Of a stretch of 57,152 nucleotides of DNA, positions 1 to 7,383 are shown one piece after another. A model generated the notes under the pieces. It saw only the letters and a program-made list of their open reading frames with translations, was not told the DNA's origin and did not search any database. This DNA is from Bacteroidales bacterium (lineage in GTDB: Bacteria > Bacteroidota > Bacteroidia > Bacteroidales > UBA10428): assembly GCA_016936215.1 (NCBI GenBank), contig JAFGPL010000047.1, positions 1 through 57,152 on the forward strand, read 5' to 3'. Made by a program: the position numbers and the translations under genes. How positions within the stretch are numbered: position 1 is the stretch's first letter; every line of letters starts with the position of its first letter.

Positions 1-1
1 C

Positions 2-1807
2 GCGTTTTTTCACCGGGCGCAGCTCTGGTTCCAGGATAATTTCTTGCCCCGGATTGAAAAATTTTATGAAAGAACTTTAAGGTATGCGCTGAGAAAAAGA
101 AATCCCCTCTGGTTCTTTGTTGGTACTTTCGGATTGTTCATTTTTGCCCTTGTGCTATGGGGGATCAGGCAACCACCGGTATTGTTTTTCCCCGATAACG
201 ATCCGAATTATATCAACATTATCTGTGAACTGCCCATCGGGACCGATATTAAAACCACCGATACCTTTGTTACCAAACTCGAGAATGATATTACAAATTA
301 CCTCGAAACTGACAAGGATATTATAGAGTCTATTCTTACAACTGTTGGTAAGGGCGACCCTGAAGATTTCAGTTCTGGACCCCAGCCTCAAAAGGCGCTT
401 ATTACAGTTACGTTTGTTGATTATGACATGCGTAACGGTAAAAACACTTCAAAAATAATGAGGGGAATAACCGAACAAACAGTAGGCCGCTATCCCGGGG
501 TTGAGATTGAAGTGACCAAAGAAAACATGGGGCCGCCAACGGGAAAAGCCATCAATTTGGAGATCATCGGGCAGGATTTTGATAAACTGGTATATCTGTC
601 AGATTCAATCCAGTCTGTTATCAAGAGTTCCGGTATTGAAGGCATTGAGGGATTAAAAATGAACATCAGCACCGATAAGCCTGAATTGCTTGTGAAAATA
701 GACAGGGATAAGGCCCGGAGGTTCGGATTATCTACTTTTCAGATTGCAAATGATATACGAACAGCCATATACGGATTTAATGCCACCGACTACAAAGTGG
801 GTGAAGATGAATATCCTGTGATGATTAGGCTTAAGGACGAATACAGGTATAACCTTGCAGCATTACAGAACCTGAAAATTAAATATGATGACAATGGTGT
901 ATCCAATCATATTCCACTGGCCTCTGTTGCAGAATTTGATTTTACAAGTACCTTTAGTTCTGTCCGCAGAAAAGACCTCGACAGGGTTGTAACTTTATAT
1001 TCCAATGTTATAGAAGGTTATAATCCTACGGTGGTTAACCAGAAGATCAAGGACCTGATGTCAAATTTTGACATGCCCCCGGGTTATAAATTTGAATTCA
1101 CCGGTGAGCAGGAAGATCAGGGCGAGTCTTTCAGTTTCCTGATGAGGGCTTTGTTAATCGCAGTGTCATTGATTTTCCTGATCCTTGTTACACAGTTCAA
1201 TTCAATAATCAGGACCGGGATAATCCTGTTGAGTGTTCTCTTTAGCACCATTGGGGTTATTGGTGGCCTGGCGACCTTTAAAATGCCTTTCGTGATAATC
1301 ATGACCGGTATTGGTATCATCGCGCTTGCCGGAATTGTTGTGAATAACGCGATTGTGCTTGTAGACTATACACAGTTGCTAAGGGCACGAAAACGCGAAG
1401 AGCTGGGACTTGATGAGGAGGCAATATTACCTGTGGATGCTGCCATAGAATGTCTGGTAATGGCCGGTAAGACGCGTCTACGGCCGGTAATGCTCACTGC
1501 CATTACCACCCTGCTTGGTTTAATACCGATGGCCATAGGTATGAACTTCGATTTCGGAGGTCTGCTACAAAATTATGACCCCGATTTCTACATTGGCGGA
1601 GATCAGGCAAAATTCTGGGGGCCGCTCGCATGGACCATCATTTTCGGACTGACATTTTCCACATTCCTTACACTTGTAATTGTCCCTGTGATGTACCGGT
1701 TAACTTCAATTCTGCAGATGAAGTGGATTAAGCTGTTACAGACTTTTAGGGACAGAAATGGTAATGGTAATGGAAAGCACCCGGCACCAGTAACTTACAA
1801 TACATGA
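2..1807 (+). CDS. RND family efflux permease, C-terminal part (5' truncated by window edge)
   Basis: This is the C-terminal part of an inner-membrane resistance-nodulation-division transporter, which exports drugs or metals using the proton gradient with an adaptor and an outer-membrane channel. The frame is open from base 2 with no start, so the gene begins outside the window. It opens just before a transmembrane helix (WFFVGTFGLFIFALVLW), continues through a porter region of about 300 residues, and ends with a block of helices carrying typical RND motifs (GEQEDQGES, ALAGIVVNNAIVLVDYT, RLRPVMLTAITTLLGLIPMA). The C-terminal tail is short and contains GNGNGNGK. The adaptor and outer-membrane partner would be expected upstream, outside the window. 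A strong hairpin terminator follows at 1837. The exact substrate class (HAE1 drug type or another) cannot be decided from this part alone. Confidence 0.92.
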   Translation, partial: AFFHRAQLWFQDNFLPRIEKFYERTLRYALRKRNPLWFFVGTFGLFIFALVLWGIRQPPVLFFPDNDPNYINIICELPIGTDIKTTDTFVTKLENDITNYLETDKDIIESILTTVGKGDPEDFSSGPQPQKALITVTFVDYDMRNGKNTSKIMRGITEQTVGRYPGVEIEVTKENMGPPTGKAINLEIIGQDFDKLVYLSDSIQSVIKSSGIEGIEGLKMNISTDKPELLVKIDRDKARRFGLSTFQIANDIRTAIYGFNATDYKVGEDEYPVMIRLKDEYRYNLAALQNLKIKYDDNGVSNHIPLASVAEFDFTSTFSSVRRKDLDRVVTLYSNVIEGYNPTVVNQKIKDLMSNFDMPPGYKFEFTGEQEDQGESFSFLMRALLIAVSLIFLILVTQFNSIIRTGIILLSVLFSTIGVIGGLATFKMPFVIIMTGIGIIALAGIVVNNAIVLVDYTQLLRARKREELGLDEEAILPVDAAIECLVMAGKTRLRPVMLTAITTLLGLIPMAIGMNFDFGGLLQNYDPDFYIGGDQAKFWGPLAWTIIFGLTFSTFLTLVIVPVMYRLTSILQMKWIKLLQTFRDRNGNGNGKHPAPVTYNT

Positions 1808-1836
1808 AGTAAGCAGCAATAATTCTTTATATCATC

Positions 1837-1880
1837 AACAGGGTATGCGCTAAAACTAAAAGTTGCATGCCCTGTTTTAT
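1837..1880 (+). terminator. Intrinsic terminator of the RND operon
   Basis: A 12-bp stem (1837-1848 with 1865-1876, one T-G wobble) carries a 16-nt loop and runs into a T-rich tract, 29 nt after the RND stop codon. Confidence 0.75.
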
Positions 1881-1888
1881 TATTTTTG
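1881..1888 (+). promoter_or_regulatory. Candidate -7 element for the SDR gene
   Basis: TATTTTTG fits the Bacteroidota -7 consensus TAnnTTTG and lies 37 nt before the SDR start codon. It sits in the T-tract of the preceding terminator. A TTG lies 15 nt upstream, closer than the usual spacing, so this rests mainly on the -7 match. Confidence 0.35.
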
Positions 1889-1925
1889 TGATTGTAATAT
1901 AATTTGTAAATAATTAATACCTGTC

Positions 1926-2699
1926 ATGGATTTAAAATTGAATAGCCTGTTGTTTGTCGTCTGCGGGGCGACCAATGGTTTTGGACTTGCAATTACAAAA
2001 CTTTTGGTTTCTGAGGGAGCCTCGGTAATAGCAGTTGCAAGGGGAAAAGAAAGACTTGAAAAACTTCGTAAGGAATATCCTTCAAATATTGAGGCTGTTG
2101 AGGGAGATATTACACTGTCGGATACCCTGACGAAGTTAAGTGAATTATTAGTAAACAGGGTTCCCGACGGGATACTGGTAAATGCCGGGGGCCCCCCGGC
2201 AATGAAGTTTGAAGAAACAACCATTCATCATTGGGACGAGGCTTATCATAACCTTCTCAGGTGGAAAGCAGAACTGGTACAGACCTTTCTTCCCGCGATA
2301 CTGAAAAGAGGTTACGGGAGGTTGGTATTTATTGAAAGCGCAGCGGTGAAGCAACCCCTCGAAAACCTGGTGCTCAGCAATTCATTGAGGTTAGCGGTGG
2401 TGGGTATGGTTAAAACATTGTCGCAGGAGTTTCCCGACAGGGGTGTTACATTTAATATACTTGCACCGGGTTATCATCAAACTGCCGCTGTTGAAAGACT
2501 TATTAGAAAAAAAGCAGAAAATGAAGGAATAAGTTTTGATGTTGCAAAATCAATGATGGAACAGGCTTTGCCCATGAAAAAAACAGGTGATGTTTCTGAT
2601 TTTGCCACCCTTGCTGTATGGCTCCTTTCTCCACTTTCGGGCTATGTTAACGGCCAGGTCTTTGCGGTTGACGGGGGAATAATCCGTTCAACGCTTTAG
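1926..2699 (+). CDS. Atypical SDR-fold protein resembling 3-oxoacyl-ACP reductase
   Basis: This 257-residue protein has the short-chain dehydrogenase/reductase fold. The glycine-rich dinucleotide loop is GATNGFG (residues 14-20), NAGG is at 86-89, and the C-terminal part AVDGGIIRS is FabG-like. Ser138 matches the catalytic Ser, but the YxxxK pair is missing: alignment of SNSLRLAVVG with the usual YSASKAALVG puts Ser151 at the Tyr site and Arg155 at the Lys site. Known relatives form a beta-ketoacyl-ACP-reductase-like SDR subgroup that deviates from the motif in just this way. Normal SDR chemistry is therefore doubtful, and the substrate is unknown. The gene stands alone, with a terminator upstream and a likely separate promoter for the next gene. 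Confidence 0.85.
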   Translation: MDLKLNSLLFVVCGATNGFGLAITKLLVSEGASVIAVARGKERLEKLRKEYPSNIEAVEGDITLSDTLTKLSELLVNRVPDGILVNAGGPPAMKFEETTIHHWDEAYHNLLRWKAELVQTFLPAILKRGYGRLVFIESAAVKQPLENLVLSNSLRLAVVGMVKTLSQEFPDRGVTFNILAPGYHQTAAVERLIRKKAENEGISFDVAKSMMEQALPMKKTGDVSDFATLAVWLLSPLSGYVNGQVFAVDGGIIRSTL

Positions 2700-2737
2700 G
2701 ATTATATCTTTGTATTTAACTTAACAAAATATAGACC

Positions 2738-2745
2738 TATTTTTG
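2738..2745 (+). promoter_or_regulatory. Candidate -7 element for the PagL-like gene
   Basis: TATTTTTG lies 21 nt before the chosen ATG at 2767. A second perfect TAnnTTTG (TATCTTTG, 2705-2712) lies further upstream. Neither has a convincing -33 partner at 17-23 nt. Confidence 0.35.
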
Positions 2746-2766
2746 TAAGAACGATGGGAATTGGTT

Positions 2767-3864
2767 ATGCGGTACAACCAGCTTGTTTTTTTACTGTTTA
2801 TGATTTCTGTTTTTAGCTTTGCAGAAGGGCAGGAAAAAAACAGCTCGTTTCTCTTAGGATTGAGGCCGCAATACGGTTTTGTAGTAAAACACTCAGGTAA
2901 GCTTGAAGGACTTACCAAAACTTTTCCATGGGGTATTGAGGTTGATGCAGCCTGGCAACTGATGTCGGAAAAGAGTTGGCAATACTGTTTTTGTTACCCC
3001 CGTACCGGTATCACTTTTCAATATACAAATTTTGCAAACCCGCAGGTGCTAGGAAGCGCATTTTCGTTATATCCATATGTTGAACCTGTAATGGGCAGCC
3101 ACAGAAGATTACACACGAGCATAAGGTTTGGCGCAGGCCCGGTATATTTAAATCATGTTTACGATTCGGTCGAAAATCCCGATAACCTGTTCTATAGTTC
3201 AGCCATAAGTTTTATTGTTCATGCCGGTATTAATTTAAACTATGTTGTAAATGAGAAAATTAAACTGAAACTCACGGCGAGTTTTAACCATATTTCAAAC
3301 GGGGGCATTAAAAACCCGAACCTTGGGATTAATTTTCCTGTTGCGGCTATTGGTCTTGACTATAATTTTAATCCCCTGCCCTATGTGCAACGATCGAAAG
3401 ATAAAAATACCCGGCTGGTAAATTACAGGATGCGGTTCGATGTTGGTGCCTTTGCCACAGGAAAAACTGCCGTAAAAGGACATGAAAGGTACCCGGTGGC
3501 CGGGGTTTTTACCTCTTTCAGTTATGTATTTGCCAGGCAGAATGCTGTTTCACTTGCGACAGAATTTACACTTGATTATGCTGACAGAAAAGAGATTATA
3601 AAAAATAACCTCGTGATAGACGGTTGTTATACCGATCATAAATATTTTGCCCTAATGGTTGGGCATGAGTTAATACTGGGAAGATTTATTTTTTATCAAC
3701 AGTTGGGAGTTTACCTCTATTCACCCTATCAAAGAAAAGACCCGGTATACCAACGATATGGGCTTACCTACTATCTTACAAAAAAGGTATTTACGGGCAT
3801 CAATATCAAAGCGCACAGACAGGTGGCTGATTTCCTTGATTTCAGGGCAGGGTTATCATTTTAG
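2767..3864 (+). CDS. Acyloxyacyl hydrolase / PagL-like lipid A deacylase family, extended C-terminus
   Basis: This is a predicted outer-membrane beta-barrel of the PagL lipid A 3-O-deacylase family, which removes an ester-linked acyl chain from lipid A. A signal peptide (QLVFLLFMISVFSFAEGQ) is followed by beta-strand-rich sequence. FNHISNGG places His175 and Ser177 at the catalytic pair, with the family's PNLGINFP shortly after. The chosen ATG is two codons inside an alternative TTG and gives the signal peptide its basic N-terminus. At 365 residues it is about twice the length of Pseudomonas-type PagL (roughly 150-170), because about 165 residues follow the catalytic strand and look like further barrel strands. 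Long versions of this kind are common in Bacteroidota, and their enzymatic activity is inferred, not shown. Confidence 0.82.
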   Translation: MRYNQLVFLLFMISVFSFAEGQEKNSSFLLGLRPQYGFVVKHSGKLEGLTKTFPWGIEVDAAWQLMSEKSWQYCFCYPRTGITFQYTNFANPQVLGSAFSLYPYVEPVMGSHRRLHTSIRFGAGPVYLNHVYDSVENPDNLFYSSAISFIVHAGINLNYVVNEKIKLKLTASFNHISNGGIKNPNLGINFPVAAIGLDYNFNPLPYVQRSKDKNTRLVNYRMRFDVGAFATGKTAVKGHERYPVAGVFTSFSYVFARQNAVSLATEFTLDYADRKEIIKNNLVIDGCYTDHKYFALMVGHELILGRFIFYQQLGVYLYSPYQRKDPVYQRYGLTYYLTKKVFTGINIKAHRQVADFLDFRAGLSF

Positions 3865-3866
3865 TT

Positions 3867-4670
3867 TCAGTTTCCGGGAAGCGATAGCCTGAAAACATTA
3901 TATTCTCTCTCAAAAAGGCTTCCTTCAGGACTTTCAAGGCTTTCCCAGACCGAATAGATTTTTTCTGTCCGGTTGTCATAATCAGGATGGATATTTTTAT
4001 AATCAATTCCTTCGCCGGTTAATTGGGCTAACCGGGCATAAAAATCTGCAATACCGCGTGGGTCATAATCTGTACCGGAAGTATATTTTACAGCATACTC
4101 GTCAGCTTCCGATTCCTGGGCAGCGCTGTATTTGCCATAACTTTCGGTAGTTGTAATATAGCCGGCAACTTCAGAAAGCAGCGATTGATTATCGTGCCAG
4201 ATTATCTCCAGTAACGGGTCAATACCAAACCTGTGCTCAACGTTCAAGGTAATGTGCCTTCTGTCTGTATGGGCGATCATATGGGCCAACAAACCGGCAA
4301 ATTGTGCCCCGTTTTCAATATACTTCAATAAACCGGTAAAAAAATAGAGATATCCCCCGGGGGCAGCAAAGGTGTGCAACCTGTCATTTTCGATTATTCT
4401 TATCTGGTAAATAAAAGACCCTTTTCGCGAAATATAACCTGATTTCAGGATTTCATCTGATAAAGTATCAAGAAATGCATAAGCGTATCTGAATACTGCG
4501 GTATCAAGAATAGTGTATTCAGAGCCATTACCGGTAATAATGCTGTCAATTTTTCTGCCCAGCTCAGTTTCCTGTTCCCCCGAGATCAAACCGGCATTGT
4601 CTTTTTCACACCCGGAAAAAAACAGTGACAGGAAAAAAACAACAGAAATACAAAATGATAAGAATTTCAT
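3867..4670 (-). CDS. M48-like lipoprotein lacking the catalytic glutamate
   Basis: This 267-residue predicted lipoprotein has a lipobox ending at Cys21 (LFFSGC). Its body matches the M48 zinc metalloprotease family (HtpX/Oma1/BepA type), which degrades or checks envelope proteins. The family motif HExxH is HMIAH here (residues 130-134), so both zinc-binding His residues remain but the catalytic Glu is Met131. The downstream zinc ligand region is kept (ESEADEYA, Glu188). Met for Glu takes two base changes and the codons are clear on the minus strand (cat atg atc gcc cat). The gene is otherwise intact and meets the PagL-like gene tail to tail with 2 nt between. It is best seen as a pseudo-protease that may still bind zinc or substrates. 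Confidence 0.82.
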   Translation of the reverse strand: MKFLSFCISVVFFLSLFFSGCEKDNAGLISGEQETELGRKIDSIITGNGSEYTILDTAVFRYAYAFLDTLSDEILKSGYISRKGSFIYQIRIIENDRLHTFAAPGGYLYFFTGLLKYIENGAQFAGLLAHMIAHTDRRHITLNVEHRFGIDPLLEIIWHDNQSLLSEVAGYITTTESYGKYSAAQESEADEYAVKYTSGTDYDPRGIADFYARLAQLTGEGIDYKNIHPDYDNRTEKIYSVWESLESPEGSLFEREYNVFRLSLPGN

Positions 4671-4786
4671 GAAAGCTTGCTATTTGAAATAATACAGTTA
4701 ATGCCCAAAAATTTAAAATTAGTGCAATTTACCGATTTAGGGCTGATATTTACCGATTTATTATTTTTTTAAATTATATTGCTTTG

Positions 4787-4794
4787 TATTTTTG
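4787..4794 (+). promoter_or_regulatory. Candidate -7 element for the LiaF-like/LytS/LytTR operon
   Basis: TATTTTTG matches TAnnTTTG in the divergent spacer between the M48-like gene and the signalling operon, 32 nt before the ATG at 4827. No clear -33 element is seen. Confidence 0.35.
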
Positions 4795-4826
4795 ATTCGG
4801 TAATGAACTTATTGGAGGAAAGTAAA

Positions 4827-5528
4827 ATGGTACAAAAACAATATGATAAAAGGATATTTGCAGGAGTGCTTATTATAATCGCCGGACTGGCCTTATTACT
4901 AAGTAATTTTGGTATTTTTCCCCCTGAAATAAAAAGATACATATTCAGATGGGAGGTGCTGCTCATGGGTATCGGTCTGGTCTCTGTCATCTCAAGCGAA
5001 CATAAGGGTTTTGGGGTGGTATTGCTTGTGGTGGGTGGTCTGTTTTATTTCAAAGATATACTGGATTTTCAGATAGATTTCTGGAAACTTTTCTGGTCGG
5101 CACTGCTTATTATTATTGGGTTGTCAATATTATTCCATAATAAAGCCCATCGCCGGCATGGCCGCGCCTATGCCAACGCCTCGGTTGATTTGCTGGATGA
5201 AGTAACCATCATGGGTGGAAGTGAAAAGGTAATTCATTCACAAAATTTCCAGGGCGGAAAGCTGACAAGTATTTTTGGCGGACAAAAACTTATTTTTACA
5301 AAAGCAAAACTGGCCGGCGGACAAAACTCGCTGGAACTATTCGCCATCTTTGGTGGTTTTGAACTGATAATTCCTGATGAATGGGATGTAAAAGTAAAAA
5401 TTACACCCATCTTCGGTGGTTTTGTTGATAAACGCATCGTACATCCTGACAGCGGCCATAACCCTGAGAAAGAGCTGCTTATTTACGGTACGGTAATTTT
5501 TGGTGGTGGTGAAATTAAAAGTTTTTAA
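4827..5528 (+). CDS. LiaF-like membrane protein, first gene of a LytS/LytTR operon
   Basis: This 233-residue protein has about four N-terminal transmembrane segments (from IFAGVLIIIAGLALLL to LFWSALLIIIGLSILF) and a C-terminal beta-rich domain of the LiaF/YvqF type, which in Firmicutes modulates an envelope-stress kinase. The C-terminal half has a rhythm of IFGG strands (SIFGGQ, AIFGGF, PIFGGF, VIFGGG) about 20-25 residues apart, as expected for a right-handed beta-helix. The ATG at 4827 was chosen over in-frame starts at 4779 and 4803 because a purine-rich GGAGGAAAG precedes it and the product starts just before the first membrane segment. The kinase gene follows after 9 nt. Sensing of envelope damage is inferred from family and context. 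Confidence 0.8.
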   Translation: MVQKQYDKRIFAGVLIIIAGLALLLSNFGIFPPEIKRYIFRWEVLLMGIGLVSVISSEHKGFGVVLLVVGGLFYFKDILDFQIDFWKLFWSALLIIIGLSILFHNKAHRRHGRAYANASVDLLDEVTIMGGSEKVIHSQNFQGGKLTSIFGGQKLIFTKAKLAGGQNSLELFAIFGGFELIIPDEWDVKVKITPIFGGFVDKRIVHPDSGHNPEKELLIYGTVIFGGGEIKSF

Positions 5529-5537
5529 AATTGAGCT

Positions 5538-6593
5538 GTGTACAACCCACTTTATGGCAACCGGTCGTATTTTTTCCTCTATTCGGGAATATGGGCGCTG
5601 ATAGCGTTCATCCACCTGTTTATCCTTACATTTTATCATGCTTTTGGAATTGAAATAGCGCTTGCCGAGGCATTCGTCGGTAATTTTTTTGTTGCCATCC
5701 TTGGGCTGAGCCTTTGGTTTCCTGTTTTTTATATCAGTTTTCGAAAATCGAATATCCTTTTTTCAATTTTTCAGCAAATTCTTATATGCATTATAGCAAG
5801 CGGTTTATCTTTTGGCATTATCTATTTATTTCTGGCCAGCACTTTCCACTCAAACAAAGAATACCTGTTATACCTTAAATCTTCTATCCCATGGAGGATG
5901 ATTGCCGGGCTTATGTACTATTTTATTGTTATTCTGTTATATAACCTTATTATTTATTACCAGAATTTTAAGGAAAAGGCCATTAGTGAAGGAGAACTCA
6001 AAGCGCTGGTAAAGGATTCTGAGCTGAGCTCGCTGAAATCGCAGATTAATCCTCATTTTCTCTTTAACAGCCTGAATTCAATCAGCTCGCTTACCATCAT
6101 CAGCCCCGAAAAAGCCCGTGAAATGATCATTAAACTTTCGGAGTTTTTGCGTTATTCACTGTCAAAAGATGATGAACAGTTAACGACACTCGAGCAGGAA
6201 ATTAACAACATTAACCGTTATCTCGACATAGAAAAGGTAAGGTTTGGTGCCAAACTGAATATTGTGAAAAACATTGGTGAAAACTGCCTTCCAAAAAAAC
6301 TGCCCTGGCTAATACTGCAACCTGTGGTTGAGAATGCTATAAAATACGGTGTTTATGAGAATATCGAGGAATCGCTGGTAGAGCTTTCCTGCTGGTGTAC
6401 CGACGATGTACTAAGGTTATCAATAAAGAATAATTACGATTCAGAATTAATTGTAAACAAAGGCGAAGGCATTGGGCTTCAGAATATACGAAGACGGTTG
6501 AAACTGATTTATAACAGCGATAGTCTGTTGAAAATCGTTAATTCCGGTGGTATTTTTGAGGTTATTTTTACATTTCCGCAAAATTCAGATTAA
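5538..6593 (+). CDS. LytS/YehU-type membrane sensor histidine kinase
   Basis: This 351-residue kinase has four predicted N-terminal membrane helices (to about residue 142), a short coiled-coil linker, and a His_kinase (PF06580-type) core. The phosphorylated His is His173 in NPHFLFNSLN. The N-box is in ILQPVVENAIKYG and the G-box is GEGIGLQNIRRRL. There is no extracytoplasmic sensor domain, so the signal is probably sensed in the membrane or through the LiaF-like partner encoded 9 nt upstream. The start is GTG at 5538, since no ATG lies nearby and the next gene end leaves no room. It should phosphorylate the LytTR regulator encoded 34 nt downstream. Confidence 0.9.
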   Translation: MYNPLYGNRSYFFLYSGIWALIAFIHLFILTFYHAFGIEIALAEAFVGNFFVAILGLSLWFPVFYISFRKSNILFSIFQQILICIIASGLSFGIIYLFLASTFHSNKEYLLYLKSSIPWRMIAGLMYYFIVILLYNLIIYYQNFKEKAISEGELKALVKDSELSSLKSQINPHFLFNSLNSISSLTIISPEKAREMIIKLSEFLRYSLSKDDEQLTTLEQEINNINRYLDIEKVRFGAKLNIVKNIGENCLPKKLPWLILQPVVENAIKYGVYENIEESLVELSCWCTDDVLRLSIKNNYDSELIVNKGEGIGLQNIRRRLKLIYNSDSLLKIVNSGGIFEVIFTFPQNSD

Positions 6594-6627
6594 TGTATTT
6601 TTCTTTTAAATTGAAAAATAAAAGAAT

Positions 6628-7377
6628 ATGGACAATCAAATTAAAGCTTTGATAATAGATGACGAAGAGCTGGCACGCGAACTGGTCAAGAATTACATAA
6701 AAGATATCGGTGAAATTACCCTGATAGGAGAATGCAGCAATGGGTTTGAAGGGATCAAAGCCATTCAGGAACTAAAACCCGACCTGGTTTTTCTTGACAT
6801 CCAGATGCCTAAACTTAATGGTTTTGAGATGCTCGAACTGCTTGATGAAACCCCTGAGGTGATTTTTATTACGGCACATAATCAATATGCAATTAATGCA
6901 TTCGAAATGAACGCCGTGGATTATCTGTTAAAACCATATTCATCCGAAAGGCTTGTTTCGGCAATTCAGAAAGCCATTGAAAAGATAAAAAACAGGGAAG
7001 ACAAAACAGGCAATATTCAGAAACTTATCAGGCAGCCCCTTGCCGAAAAACTCGAAAGAGTGGTGGTTAAAACCGGGAGTAAGATTAAGGTGATACCGGT
7101 AAATAAGATCAATTACCTTGAAGCCCAGGACGACTATGTGATGTTATACACCGATGAAGGCAAACACCTGAAACAGGCTACCATGTCGTATTTCGAAGAA
7201 AACCTTGACAATACGATTTTTATCAGGATACATCGTTCGTACATTGTTAAAATAGACCAGGTTATACAGTTAGAGCCGTACTCGAAAGATAATTACGCCG
7301 CAAAACTAAAGAACGGGGTGACGCTTAAAGTAAGCAAAAGCGGATTGAAAAACCTGAAAGAAAAACTTCATTTTTAA
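6628..7377 (+). CDS. LytTR-family response regulator
   Basis: This 249-residue regulator has a receiver domain (about 5-125) with acidic DDEE (11-14), phospho-acceptor Asp57 in FLDIQMP and conserved Lys in LLKPYSS. A LytTR DNA-binding domain follows (about 145-248; VNKINYLEAQDDYV, IRIHRSYIVKI). Such regulators bind direct repeats in promoters of envelope or polysaccharide genes. It is the natural partner of the kinase just upstream. Its end is 6 nt from the converging GH43 gene, with no clear hairpin between them. Confidence 0.93.
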   Translation: MDNQIKALIIDDEELARELVKNYIKDIGEITLIGECSNGFEGIKAIQELKPDLVFLDIQMPKLNGFEMLELLDETPEVIFITAHNQYAINAFEMNAVDYLLKPYSSERLVSAIQKAIEKIKNREDKTGNIQKLIRQPLAEKLERVVVKTGSKIKVIPVNKINYLEAQDDYVMLYTDEGKHLKQATMSYFEENLDNTIFIRIHRSYIVKIDQVIQLEPYSKDNYAAKLKNGVTLKVSKSGLKNLKEKLHF

Positions 7378-7383
7378 GCATAC

